Assembly (NCBI GenBank): GCA_002311665.1
Contig: DBYX01000018.1
Location: 60,452-124,451, forward strand
Direction of reading: 5' to 3'
DNA from: Lachnoclostridium sp. UBA1175
GTDB taxonomy: Bacteria; Bacillota; Clostridia; Lachnospirales; Lachnospiraceae
DNA: 64,000 nt
The position numbers and the translations under genes are program-made. The notes below the pieces were generated by a model. The model did no database searches, was not told the origin of the DNA, and saw nothing but the letters and a program-made list of their open reading frames with translations. Shown piece by piece: positions 17,163 to 25,609 of the stretch (its first letter is position 1; each line of letters opens with the position of its first letter).

Positions 17163-17570
17163 CTATTCATCCATTTGATATTCATAAAACTCCAGAGCCG
17201 AGTCTCTTATATCCTCTTCAAGACTTTCATCCTCAGAAACAGCCTTAAGCAAATCAATGTATTTGTCTGCATCTTTGGTTCCATTTATGCATCGATTTAA
17301 CATCCATACAGTATGCATGCTAGGTCTTCGTTGAATGGATTTAATAAGAATCGGAATATATTCAGGATCAAACTTCTCTATAAAGTGAACCATTGCGCCG
17401 GGCATTCCAAAATCCTCTAGCGGATGGCGTTCCATAATGCCCAAAAGATCCTCTATTATTTCAGGACCTGCACCTTCACTTTCTATTTTATCCATTATTT
17501 CTTCCGAATCAAATTCAAAATAATCGGACCCAACCAAATCTTCCAACTCTTTAAGTAAGGATTCTATCAT
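17163..17570 (-). CDS. Imm30-like immunity protein (helical repeat)
   Basis: 135 residues from ATG 17570, seven bases after GGAGG. Almost wholly helical and acidic: HPLEDFGMPGAMVHFIEKF, then YIPILIKSIQRRPS, then WMLNRCING. This arrangement of short helical pairs, in which neighbouring segments report health of a partner chain, is typical of Imm30/HEAT-like immunity proteins. No toxin gene is adjacent, so it is an orphan immunity gene if the call is right. It is the second gene of island B. Confidence 0.6.
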   Translation of the reverse strand: MIESLLKELEDLVGSDYFEFDSEEIMDKIESEGAGPEIIEDLLGIMERHPLEDFGMPGAMVHFIEKFDPEYIPILIKSIQRRPSMHTVWMLNRCINGTKDADKYIDLLKAVSEDESLEEDIRDSALEFYEYQMDE

Positions 17571-17650
17571 TGCCATTCCTCCTTTGTTTTATGATGCAAT
17601 CAATTTATATTAAAATTCTAAAAAAACTGCTTGACAAACATTAGCAAGAT

Positions 17651-18163
17651 TTATAGAGATGAGGCCATCTTTCTGATTCTGTCCATCACATCCATGTCAT
17701 GGTTTGTAAATATACCGCAACCCTCTAATCCGAGATATCCGAGGAAATCGCCTTCATAGGAGAATTTTGCCCCATCATACATATCAGGATCGCCCGAGCT
17801 AAGGAACATTGCGGCCTTTTTAAGAGATTTCGGAGCTGTTGGGTAAAGTGCCGAGTAAAAGCGGTCTATCACACATTTAAGCTGACCCGAAATACCGTGA
17901 TAATAGATTGGTGCGGCCAGCACCAGCATCTGGGTATCCTTCAGCTCCTTGTATATCTCCTGCATGTCGTCCTTCTGCGCGCAGGTTCCCTGTCCTTTCC
18001 CGTGGCAGTACTCACAGGCAAGGCAGCCTTTTATATTCATTTTGCAGACATTAAAACAGACCACATGATGGCCGCTATTTTCAACAGATTCACTAAACGC
18101 CGCAACCATTTTTGCGGTATTGCCGTTTGGTCTGGGGCTTCCGTTCAGTATAAGAATTTTCAT
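17651..18163 (-). CDS. Flavodoxin-fold NAD(P)H-dependent FMN reductase
   Basis: 170 residues. The N-terminus LILNGSPRPNGNTAKM carries the phosphate-binding loop GSPRxxGNT of the flavodoxin/iron-sulfur flavoprotein family. CKMNIKGCLACEYCHGKG gives a CxxC-type cysteine group as in iron-sulfur flavoproteins. LAAPIYYHGISGQLKCVIDR is the conserved central helix with the isoalloxazine site. It would reduce quinones or other small electron acceptors with FMN. It reads from ATG 18163 with GGGAG upstream, 56 bases after the CHAP gene. Confidence 0.85.
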   Translation of the reverse strand: MKILILNGSPRPNGNTAKMVAAFSESVENSGHHVVCFNVCKMNIKGCLACEYCHGKGQGTCAQKDDMQEIYKELKDTQMLVLAAPIYYHGISGQLKCVIDRFYSALYPTAPKSLKKAAMFLSSGDPDMYDGAKFSYEGDFLGYLGLEGCGIFTNHDMDVMDRIRKMASSL

Positions 18164-18186
18164 GATATATTCTCCCTTCCAAATCC

Positions 18187-18215
18187 CGATTTGTCATTGT
18201 CTATAAAACTGAAAT
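18187..18215. repeat. 29-bp dispersed repeat, copy 2
   Basis: 28 of 29 bases match 6103-6131. It lies between the stop codon of the intact CHAP gene (18219) and the flavodoxin start (18163), in the same orientation as copy 1. See the first copy for its relation to the CHAP duplicates. Confidence 0.7.
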
Positions 18216-18218
18216 TTG

Positions 18219-18743
18219 TCACGCTGTCCCATATTCAAATCCATCCGGGATCCGGATATATGCGCGGATATGCCCGTCGATAGGGCGTTCAATAATTCCC
18301 GATCTGTTGTCGATATTCCCTTCTGCGGTGAGGATAGTATTTTCGCGCGTTTCAATGACAACCCCGATATGATCGTGTTCCCGGTTTTCAAAAACCCGAT
18401 CATAAAGTACAATGTCACCTGTTTCCGGCACAAAGCCTTCTCCGCCTTTATGATACGCAATCCGTGGATCACCTGTTGCAAATTCTTCCCACGCGATACA
18501 GCCCGCCAGATGACAGGTTTTGCATTCATTCGGACGAATCGGGATCTCAAAGCCTGCTTCCCTGCAGCAATAATACACGAATGCCGCGCACCACAGCCTG
18601 TCGGCTTCTTCAAGAGTCCAATTGGGAAACGGTTGAACAATCGGTTCCAGATTTGATACTTTTCCTTCTTCAAACCCATGGAAAGGAATCTGCGCCATAG
18701 CCTTCGCGACGTTCGCCAACTGTTGTCTTGTTGCCTTTTTCAT
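18219..18743 (-). CDS. CHAP-domain amidase/peptidase (intact copy)
   Basis: 174 residues. LWCAAFVYYCCREAG near residue 46 holds the candidate catalytic Cys. GDIVLYDR followed by DHIGVVIE (about residues 115-137) supplies the conserved His and strand of the CHAP/NlpC-P60 fold. These enzymes cut peptidoglycan peptide or amide bonds. No signal peptide is present, so export would need another route, or the substrate is cytosolic. A paralogue at 5720-6034 has lost its C-terminal half. CHLAGC (about residues 78-83) adds a possible extra metal or disulfide site. Confidence 0.75.
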   Translation of the reverse strand: MKKATRQQLANVAKAMAQIPFHGFEEGKVSNLEPIVQPFPNWTLEEADRLWCAAFVYYCCREAGFEIPIRPNECKTCHLAGCIAWEEFATGDPRIAYHKGGEGFVPETGDIVLYDRVFENREHDHIGVVIETRENTILTAEGNIDNRSGIIERPIDGHIRAYIRIPDGFEYGTA

Positions 18744-18796
18744 AAAGCCCCCATAAATCCGATCTGATGATATCCCAAAATATATCGCAACTATTT

Positions 18797-19864
18797 TTAC
18801 AAAGCCTCAACAATGCTGTCAACATTCAAAATGATGAAGCCATTCAATCTGGGGCACTGCTTTGCTAATGCCACAAATGATTCATATGTAAGCTCAGGCC
18901 TCTTTTGCAGACATAAAGTCATGGCACCGACGGCCTGCGGTATTGTCCAGCTTTCAGAAACAGCTTTTCCCCAGTGAATATAGCCGTCTGCTATATCATC
19001 CGAAGCTGCAGTGCAACGCGAGGAAGGTACATAACAGCAGTTTTCAAACCACTCCGTAAAACCCGGTCGCTCCTTGTTTCTCTCATAATTATCCGACTGC
19101 CACTGATTCAAGGAATACTTCTTTTCATTGCACTCAGCATACGGATTGAAGTCAATCCCGCCGAAATTGCGCATGAACATTGTGGCATCAATAAGATAAC
19201 ACCCCATTCCGGAAAGGACTTGAGCGTAGTTGTTTCTCTCCTCCATATCCTCCCCGGTAAACCCGCCGGACCAGCTGACCAATCGGATGGGATCCACCGT
19301 ATTCTCCAAGTTATACTCGACGATCTTTTTCAAAGCCTTAAGAGCATACCTTGATATTTCCTTTCTGTCTCCGGAATCCGGAATCTGAAAGTATTTGATT
19401 ACTGCTTCCGGGGCGATCCCGCAAGTTTTTCCTGCAAGAAGAGATGCGCATGTCATACCGTGAAAATCCAATGAATCATGGTTCTCATTATCCGGTTCGA
19501 TCTTAATTACCTCGAGCCTTGATTCAAACTCCTTATGATTCGGGTTCAACGGCTTATCAATTACGGCAACCTTAACCCCTTTTCCCGTCAGGCCGTCGTG
19601 ATTCAAGATTCTTCCTGACTTACCTTCTTCCATTACCTTCCCTGCCATCTCGGATAATCCCGGCGGAAAAATCGTCGCATCGTTAAATGTAAACCGCGAA
19701 AGATCACCTTCATTACTGATTGCAATTCTTTTAGTTCTTAAATCGCGGTAGGAAAGCTGCCAGATACCTTTAATTCCAAACAGCTCGTCATCAGAAAGCA
19801 AATCCACGAAAGAAGGTTCCAGCACTTCAGGAATATCAAACATTTCAATAACTGATTTGGGCAT
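18797..19864 (-). CDS. Divergent S8 family serine peptidase (subtilase)
   Basis: 355 residues. The triad is seen as VAVIDKPLN (Asp103), DFHGMTCASLLAG (His135) and SESWTIPQAVGAM (Ser305, in place of the usual GTSMATPHVAG). WSGGF near residue 200 fits the oxyanion strand. There is no signal peptide and no propeptide-like N-terminus, so it is an intracellular subtilase with a divergent Ser motif. An N-terminal domain of about 90 residues is of unknown type. Such proteases occur in toxin, lanthipeptide or defence loci. Here the neighbours are a CHAP amidase and acetyltransferases. Confidence 0.7.
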   Translation of the reverse strand: MPKSVIEMFDIPEVLEPSFVDLLSDDELFGIKGIWQLSYRDLRTKRIAISNEGDLSRFTFNDATIFPPGLSEMAGKVMEEGKSGRILNHDGLTGKGVKVAVIDKPLNPNHKEFESRLEVIKIEPDNENHDSLDFHGMTCASLLAGKTCGIAPEAVIKYFQIPDSGDRKEISRYALKALKKIVEYNLENTVDPIRLVSWSGGFTGEDMEERNNYAQVLSGMGCYLIDATMFMRNFGGIDFNPYAECNEKKYSLNQWQSDNYERNKERPGFTEWFENCCYVPSSRCTAASDDIADGYIHWGKAVSESWTIPQAVGAMTLCLQKRPELTYESFVALAKQCPRLNGFIILNVDSIVEAL

Positions 19865-19929
19865 AATCAGGAACCTCCATCCGACTTGGATATTGATTAG
19901 TCGCGTTTAGTTTGTAACACCGGGATTTG

Positions 19930-20358
19930 TTAACATAATAACTTACGCAGGATTATCAATTCTTCTTCTCTGCCGATTTGTGAAAATCCGAGTTTTTGAA
20001 AAAGCGAAAGAGACGGCACATTTGTTTCGTCAACGCCCACTTCAATTACATTGACATCATTGCTTTGCGCAAGAAATAATTGCTTCAATGCCGCTTCAGC
20101 GATACCGTGACGACGGTATATTTCATCGATACATATACCGAGAAACATCGTTCCGTCTGCATATTCGCAATGAACGCCACCTGCCAGCACCCTGTTCCAC
20201 AGTATTTTATAATAAATAACTTTGTCCGTGTTTGTAACATAGTCAAAGTAATCTTCGGATATGTGAATATACTTTGCAACAGACGGAGAAGCGTGTATTC
20301 GCATCACATCCGTTATATCTTTATCTTCGTGAAGCAAAGGAATAAGTTCGATATTCAT
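19930..20358 (-). CDS. GNAT family N-acetyltransferase
   Basis: 142 residues from ATG 20358, ten bases after GAGGAG; an in-frame TTG at 20376 is less likely. FLGICIDEIYRRHGIAEAAL (motif A, about 76-95) and VDETNVPSLSLFQKLGF (the N-x-x-S-x-x-L/F-Y-x-K-x-G-F end) are clear. GNAT for an unknown small substrate. It lies 90 bases from the KptA-GNAT fusion gene, so island B contains three GNAT domains. Confidence 0.8.
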   Translation of the reverse strand: MNIELIPLLHEDKDITDVMRIHASPSVAKYIHISEDYFDYVTNTDKVIYYKILWNRVLAGGVHCEYADGTMFLGICIDEIYRRHGIAEAALKQLFLAQSNDVNVIEVGVDETNVPSLSLFQKLGFSQIGREEELIILRKLLC

Positions 20359-20448
20359 GATTGTTTTTCTCCTCAAATTCCGAAATATTCTTTCGATATA
20401 TCAGTGCAAACTACTGTTGATTTTCTGTTCCAGAGATTTATTAAAAGA

Positions 20449-21513
20449 TTATGCTCTTTTCATTACCATTCTGACTATTGAGACAGGAGTGCCAAGAGTC
20501 CATTCCTTTTTGCATCCGTCAAATTCAAAACCATATTTGTGATAAAATTCTATGGCCCGCTCATTCTTTTCGAGCACCCACACAAAAAAGGTATTGTATT
20601 CACTAAGCCGGGAAAGTGCTTCATTCATTAATCTATAGCCTACTTTCCGGCCATAGTATTCTGAAAGCACATAGATTGCGTCAACCTCTCCTGCATCCGG
20701 TAGATCTTCATCTCTCGATGGACTATAAACCGCAAATCCTACGACTTTATCTCCATCCTTAGCCACAAGGGTATTGTCTGGGAAATTCCTGGCACGTGCT
20801 GTTGTAGCCTCTACACTCATCGTGTCAAGATATCTGTCGCATACTATACCTCTATAGGATTCCTTCCATGCAGTACAGTGGACGTATCCTCTTCCGCACA
20901 ACTCCTCATCAGTTTCAGCTGATTTGATAACGATTGAATCGTTTATTTCTTCCATCTCCTCGAGTTCCTTTTCGTTAAATGTTTCCCGCTTTATATATTG
21001 CGTCGGAACACATGCTGTTAACCAAACACCATTCGCGGATCTGAAAAATACAAAGCCAGCCTCATACATCTTTTTACTCGACACCCGGTAAACCACCGGT
21101 TCCCCGTGTCTTTTTCCAACGTTAACAGCCGTCTCAATATCCTGAGACAAATGAACGTAGAGGCGACTCTTTGGAATCAGGCCTTGAATATCAATGGATT
21201 CACAGTATTTCTCTCCGGTCCCATGATAGAGATATTTCGGCGGCACTACCCTCTCAAGTCCAACATCTACAGGAATGGAATGCCCTTGATTTGCCCGGAT
21301 AAGAGTTTTGTCATCATTAAAAGAATACCGTTGTTTCTCGTCAGTTCGAACAATCTCCTCAAGCATTTCCATATCAAAATTCCGAGTTTTGGAAATCCCT
21401 GTAATCAATTCATCAACATTTGCCCAACCATGCTCATCAAGTGTAATCCCTATGGTTTCCGGCTTGTGTCGAAGAATCAAACTTATATATTTGCTTATAT
21501 CTTTAAGGTCCAT
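20449..21513 (-). CDS. kptA: RNA 2'-phosphotransferase (Tpt1/KptA) fused to GNAT acetyltransferase
   Basis: 354 residues. Residues 1-180 are a complete KptA/Tpt1 domain: LILRHKPE (Arg15, His16), IRANQGHS (Arg73 to His78), LYHGTG, then SRLYVHLS and RHGEPVVY. These are the catalytic and NAD-binding positions. The family removes an internal 2'-phosphate from RNA using NAD+. Residues 195-354 are a GNAT domain: VHCTAWKESYRGI, then EVDAIYVLSEYYGRKVGYRL for acetyl-CoA, then NERAIEFYHKYGFEFDG. One frame spans both with a Glu-rich linker (residues 180-194) and no frameshift. Bacterial KptA normally stands alone, so the fusion is notable. The acetylated substrate is unknown. Confidence 0.85.
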   Translation of the reverse strand: MDLKDISKYISLILRHKPETIGITLDEHGWANVDELITGISKTRNFDMEMLEEIVRTDEKQRYSFNDDKTLIRANQGHSIPVDVGLERVVPPKYLYHGTGEKYCESIDIQGLIPKSRLYVHLSQDIETAVNVGKRHGEPVVYRVSSKKMYEAGFVFFRSANGVWLTACVPTQYIKRETFNEKELEEMEEINDSIVIKSAETDEELCGRGYVHCTAWKESYRGIVCDRYLDTMSVEATTARARNFPDNTLVAKDGDKVVGFAVYSPSRDEDLPDAGEVDAIYVLSEYYGRKVGYRLMNEALSRLSEYNTFFVWVLEKNERAIEFYHKYGFEFDGCKKEWTLGTPVSIVRMVMKRA

Positions 21514-21560
21514 TTTAGCCTCTTAGTACCATGTACTATTCAAAATGCAATACCGAAGTA

Positions 21561-21851
21561 TTACGCCTCTCGCTGCTTCATATACTCATCTCGTAATGCC
21601 GACAAATGGTCAATAACATCTGCATTCCACGGAATCATCTTCGGTAATTTCTCGCAGGGAAACAGTTCGCATAATCCGCAGAACTGCACCCCATGGTTTC
21701 TTGCACACGCATGAATCTTACATCTGCCCGATTCGGCCCACTCCGGAACACGTCCATCAGCCTCGATACATCCCAGGCATGACCCATTCAGCTTTTTAGA
21801 ACATCCTACGCAACATTCGCCGCAGGCCGTAAGAGTTGAAAAATCCGTCAT
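21561..21851 (-). CDS. DUF3795 cysteine-rich protein
   Basis: 96 residues from ATG 21851. Contains CGECCVGCSK, LGCIEADGR, CKIHACARN and FCGLCELFPCEKL, the pattern of Cys pairs of DUF3795, likely binding zinc or a 4Fe-4S cluster. About one tenth of the residues are Cys. The family is common in Clostridia and archaea with no known reaction. It lies 45 bases from the KptA-GNAT gene in the same orientation. Confidence 0.8.
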   Translation of the reverse strand: MTDFSTLTACGECCVGCSKKLNGSCLGCIEADGRVPEWAESGRCKIHACARNHGVQFCGLCELFPCEKLPKMIPWNADVIDHLSALRDEYMKQREA

Positions 21852-22022
21852 AATGTATACCGCCACTTATTTATCAAAGAATAATTCACTTTCGTTAGTG
21901 CGGAAATCGAAATCTACCGTTCAAACATAAAGCTTCAATTCTTCACCCAATTAATACAACTAACCATTGAAATAATCGCTATACAAGTCAGTTTCTTTTG
22001 TTTCATTTCCCGGTAATCATCC

Positions 22023-22502
22023 TTACTCCTCATCACAGTTTTGCAAATTCAGCCATTCTTTTAGCTGTCTGAGCAATTCGTTCTTATCTTCGGCAAGTAT
22101 AACCCCGCTCTTTTTCAATGCGTAATGATGACCGAACTCGCTATCCGTATAAGTGTGCCCGTTAAGCACTACCGGCTTGTCATATCTCGGCCTTACGTGA
22201 ATATGAAGATGTGGATCAGGCGCCGGTTCTTTATAGAAACAGTTCATCAGACAGCTCCAATTACATAGAGTTGCCCCTAAAACAGTCTTTAGACACTCCT
22301 CCACTTTACCAATCAGATCACGAAGCTCGTCCCATTCATCATCCTTCAGCTCCGACAAGGAGTTGCAATGACGCTTCAAAACCAATATGCATCGTCCGAT
22401 ATAGTCCTGCTCATCGGAAAGGAACACATACCATGATTTGCTTTCGCACAACTGGAATTGTTTATCTTCTTCCGATAAGTTGCACCATTCACAAGCATCC
22501 AT
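22023..22502 (-). CDS. HIT family hydrolase
   Basis: 159 residues from ATG 22502, seven bases after AGGAG. PDPHLHIHVRPRY (about residues 109-121) is the HIT triad HxHxH. CEWCNLSEE at the start resembles the Cys-x-x-C metal-binding pair of HIT/Hint proteins. Family members hydrolyse dinucleoside polyphosphates or nucleoside phosphoramidates. A second, shorter HIT gene is at 61363. The length and C-terminal extension suggest a divergent, Ap4A-type member. Substrate unknown. Confidence 0.8.
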   Translation of the reverse strand: MDACEWCNLSEEDKQFQLCESKSWYVFLSDEQDYIGRCILVLKRHCNSLSELKDDEWDELRDLIGKVEECLKTVLGATLCNWSCLMNCFYKEPAPDPHLHIHVRPRYDKPVVLNGHTYTDSEFGHHYALKKSGVILAEDKNELLRQLKEWLNLQNCDEE

Positions 22503-22575
22503 TTGCGTTCTCCTGTCATGCACTGTACTGTTCTACAAAACAGTGATTATCATACATATAGAAATAACAGAAACC

Positions 22576-23535
22576 CTAACCTTGCACATGCAACAGATAC
22601 AAATCATCCGCATATATGCGCTCTCCCTGCACGTACGGCTCCAGGTTTTCCTGATGCCACCGTTGCAATCTGGGTGCAAACCACTCTTGCTTACTCCACT
22701 GCTCATAATGAATTCCAAGACAATCTAACAACGTAAGTACAAAGCAAGCGTCTAACACGTCGTAGCGAATCGTTCCACCGGCATCACGATACCCTTCTGC
22801 CATTTGTTGTCTACGCACCAATCCGCCAATATTCCCAAACAGAACTGCAAGATCATACATAGGATGTCCCATTCCGAAAAGCGAAAAATCAATAGGCACT
22901 AGCCCATCCGGCGTTTGCAAAATGTTCGACGCAGATAAATCCCCATGAATCATTTGAAATTCATCCCGTGCTTTTTCCAATACTGCCCCGGCGCAATCAC
23001 AACACTTTTGCATGATTGCTGAAAGCTCAGCACTTAACCCTTGGTTTTCCAATGCCTGAATTCTTTTTTTCGTACATTCACAATGTTGCTTACCGTACGA
23101 TTTTACCGGTGATACTCGGAATCCCTTTGCCTTCTGATGCAAACATGCAAGCATCTCACCTATCTGATAACAAATCTCCGCATTCAATTCAAGCTTGTCT
23201 AACGATTCGCCCTCGAGCCATTTCGAAACCGTAGCATACGTACCATTCTGTAACTTCGTAATGCATTCACCATGACAGTTTTCAACTGCTTCACGTATCT
23301 GCATGCCCTGTTTCTTTAAGTGCGCTTGGAACGCAAGCTCTGCCTTATATATCTCGATACGCTCTATACCTTCATAAAAAAAATCTGTAGAAAACCCTTC
23401 TACCGGCTCATGGATTTGCAGCAAATACTCGTTTCCCACACGATAGGTAAGATTCTCATTGTGTCTCAGTAATTCTATTTCCGGCACAGTTATATTGTAA
23501 TGAGCTAACGCTTCTTGTATGTAGTTGTGCTCCAT
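22576..23535 (-). CDS. Aminoglycoside/homoserine phosphotransferase-family kinase
   Basis: 319 residues from ATG 23535, which follows GGAGG. The kinase core shows MIHGDLSASNILQ (HGD catalytic loop with the Asp base and the metal-binding Asn), VPIDFSLFG (DFG-equivalent), and an N-lobe with LTYRVGNEYLL. This is an APH/choline-kinase fold enzyme. Substrates of the family range from aminoglycosides and macrolides to choline and homoserine. It is one of two intact APH-fold genes here (the other is at 27276) plus a truncated copy at 2392. Confidence 0.8.
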   Translation of the reverse strand: MEHNYIQEALAHYNITVPEIELLRHNENLTYRVGNEYLLQIHEPVEGFSTDFFYEGIERIEIYKAELAFQAHLKKQGMQIREAVENCHGECITKLQNGTYATVSKWLEGESLDKLELNAEICYQIGEMLACLHQKAKGFRVSPVKSYGKQHCECTKKRIQALENQGLSAELSAIMQKCCDCAGAVLEKARDEFQMIHGDLSASNILQTPDGLVPIDFSLFGMGHPMYDLAVLFGNIGGLVRRQQMAEGYRDAGGTIRYDVLDACFVLTLLDCLGIHYEQWSKQEWFAPRLQRWHQENLEPYVQGERIYADDLYLLHVQG

Positions 23536-23599
23536 ATTTTGATCCTCCTTCGCTGAAACCAATTCAAGTTTATCTAACTGTTAGACATATCTTGGCTAT

Positions 23600-24187
23600 T
23601 CATTCTATCAGCATTCCAATCTCGATATACAGATTATCTAGCACACTCTCCAGATAGGCCTTTCCCTCAGAAAAAACTAAATCGTCTCCGGATTTGAAAC
23701 ACGCTTCATCAAAAACATCCCCATCCTTATAAGCCCTCAACACTTGGAAATAACCGTCAAGCACAAACCCCTCAACATTTTTCTTGACGGACGGAAGGTT
23801 GTTAGCTATATCGATTAACACGCTTGCAAACTCTTCGGACAAAGGTTTTATTCCTATTATGATTTTACCATCTTTAACCGGATGCCCCTCAACCTCCTTG
23901 GCATCCTTAAAGCGATACATCTTAATCGTCTCATGCGTTATTGGATCATAAAACTGTGGTTTGGCATAAACCATATCATATCTGCCATTCTTTTCGTAAA
24001 CAATGGCATAATACGTCTGTTGATTGTGCGACGGGATTGCATATAGATCGCAAATAATCCTACCATCAAACGGATGCAGTTTCATTTTCGTTAGTTCGTT
24101 CACTGCAATATCGACATCTTCTTTGTACTTTTTGTAATCTTCTTCCCGCATTTGGAGTAATAATTCTTTTATATTCTTATCTTCCAT
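23600..24187 (-). CDS. Hypothetical protein, possibly immunity-type
   Basis: 195 residues. Soluble, with Lys- and Glu-rich helices at the N-terminus and a beta-rich middle (QQTYYAIVYEKNGRYDMVY). No catalytic motif is visible. It lies 8 bases from the SUKH-domain gene and is probably coexpressed with it, so a shared toxin-immunity role is plausible but not shown. Confidence 0.5.
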   Translation of the reverse strand: MEDKNIKELLLQMREEDYKKYKEDVDIAVNELTKMKLHPFDGRIICDLYAIPSHNQQTYYAIVYEKNGRYDMVYAKPQFYDPITHETIKMYRFKDAKEVEGHPVKDGKIIIGIKPLSEEFASVLIDIANNLPSVKKNVEGFVLDGYFQVLRAYKDGDVFDEACFKSGDDLVFSEGKAYLESVLDNLYIEIGMLIE

Positions 24188-24194
24188 AACATTT

Positions 24195-25532
24195 TTATTT
24201 CAATGCCTTCAAAAAATGCATAAACGAAGGAAATGCCTCCTCAAAATCCCATTCATCCATTCCATGTACTGCATAATAAACAGGGGAATTAACTTGTGAC
24301 GCATCAATACAAAATGGATCCGCGTTGCATGTTGCAATTACAATATAGTTTTCAGGCCATTCCTCATCTTTACGGTTGTCCTCAAGGATGTGCGAGTATC
24401 CGACCTGTCCCTCAATAAGTTCTTGCGCGCCGAGCAGATGAATCATCCCATAGTCTTTCAGGTTTATTTCAACATTTAACGGAGAAGCTTTTGTCAAAAA
24501 ATCCAAATAATCCAGAGGCGGATTCAGTTGCTTTTTAATCAATGCTATATCAGATTCATCTGCATTTATTAACCAAAAAGTCGGATGTGCTTTGTCACTT
24601 TCCTCTCTTCTCTTCTTAAGTCTTTCGTTAAGTGCTGCATATACTTTTTCGGAAGGAGTAATCGGTTTCTTTAGGCATCTATGAACTGACGGCTCAACAT
24701 ATCCGATTCCATCCGGATACCCATCGTTTTTCCATTTCACTATTTCCGGAAGTTTCAAGTCACTTTCTGACCATTCGGGCTTATCATACGGACTTCCTGA
24801 ATCGAAAGGTTGGTTAGAAAGATGCGACAACTCGCATACTATAAGCGCCTCACATTCCATGTTCAGTTTACGAGACAGCAAGACATCAACCAAATAATCA
24901 TATGATGCTTTCTGCATCACCTTGGTATATCCTTCGATTGCATAATATGCCTCCGAATAATCACCTTGCTCTATCTTGGTCTTATAGAATTCTTCATACT
25001 TTCTCTCGCCTTCGTAAACGATGTCGTTAATCGTCGGAATTACCAGCGATTTCAAGTGAGAAAATTGAGTTTCTTTTGAAAACTTCATCAACGCATCGGT
25101 TATCTCTGCTCTAACTGATTCCCGCTTTTTCGCAGTTTTCTTTAATTTATCAATCGCATTGAAGGCTTCCGTGCCATCTTTCGCTTCAAACAGTTCTGCA
25201 ATCAGCCTTTCGATATTTTCTTTAGATGAAGATACTTTTGAGAATTCAACGCACTCACGATTCCTTTCAAGGACTGTCATATCTGCGCCTGCTTTCTTCA
25301 ACAGTCGCAGAGTATTCAAAAAATAGTCTGACAGGGAAAGAATTGAATTATCTGCCCCATTGTTAATTATTGGATTGTTGTTCGGATCGAAGCAGAAAAC
25401 CACTTCTCCTTTTTCCATCGCATCCTTAATCTGAGCCATAGTCAAGGAATTATCATATCGCCTTACAATCTGAATGTATTGGAGGTATTTTTTGTCTTTT
25501 CGAATCTTTACCGTTACTTTATTGGTAAACAT
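24195..25532 (-). CDS. Two-part protein with C-terminal SMI1/KNR4 (SUKH)-like domain
   Basis: 445 residues from ATG 25532; an in-frame TTG at 25553 is less likely. The first 300 residues include helical segments (for example AELFEAKDGTEAFNAIDKL) of unknown fold. The C-terminus matches the SUKH pattern: YLDFLTKASPLNVEI, then GMIHLLGAQEL, then IVIATCNADPFCID and FPSFMHFLKAL. SUKH domains are immunity proteins against nuclease-type toxins. The long N-terminal part is unusual for this class and might be a second immunity module. It is paired with the gene at 23600. Confidence 0.6.
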   Translation of the reverse strand: MFTNKVTVKIRKDKKYLQYIQIVRRYDNSLTMAQIKDAMEKGEVVFCFDPNNNPIINNGADNSILSLSDYFLNTLRLLKKAGADMTVLERNRECVEFSKVSSSKENIERLIAELFEAKDGTEAFNAIDKLKKTAKKRESVRAEITDALMKFSKETQFSHLKSLVIPTINDIVYEGERKYEEFYKTKIEQGDYSEAYYAIEGYTKVMQKASYDYLVDVLLSRKLNMECEALIVCELSHLSNQPFDSGSPYDKPEWSESDLKLPEIVKWKNDGYPDGIGYVEPSVHRCLKKPITPSEKVYAALNERLKKRREESDKAHPTFWLINADESDIALIKKQLNPPLDYLDFLTKASPLNVEINLKDYGMIHLLGAQELIEGQVGYSHILEDNRKDEEWPENYIVIATCNADPFCIDASQVNSPVYYAVHGMDEWDFEEAFPSFMHFLKALK

Positions 25533-25609
25533 TTTCTTCCATCCTCTTCTCAATATGCGTGCGGTACAATGAAATAAGTTTCGCTTACTTTGCTCGAATA
25601 AAACCTACG

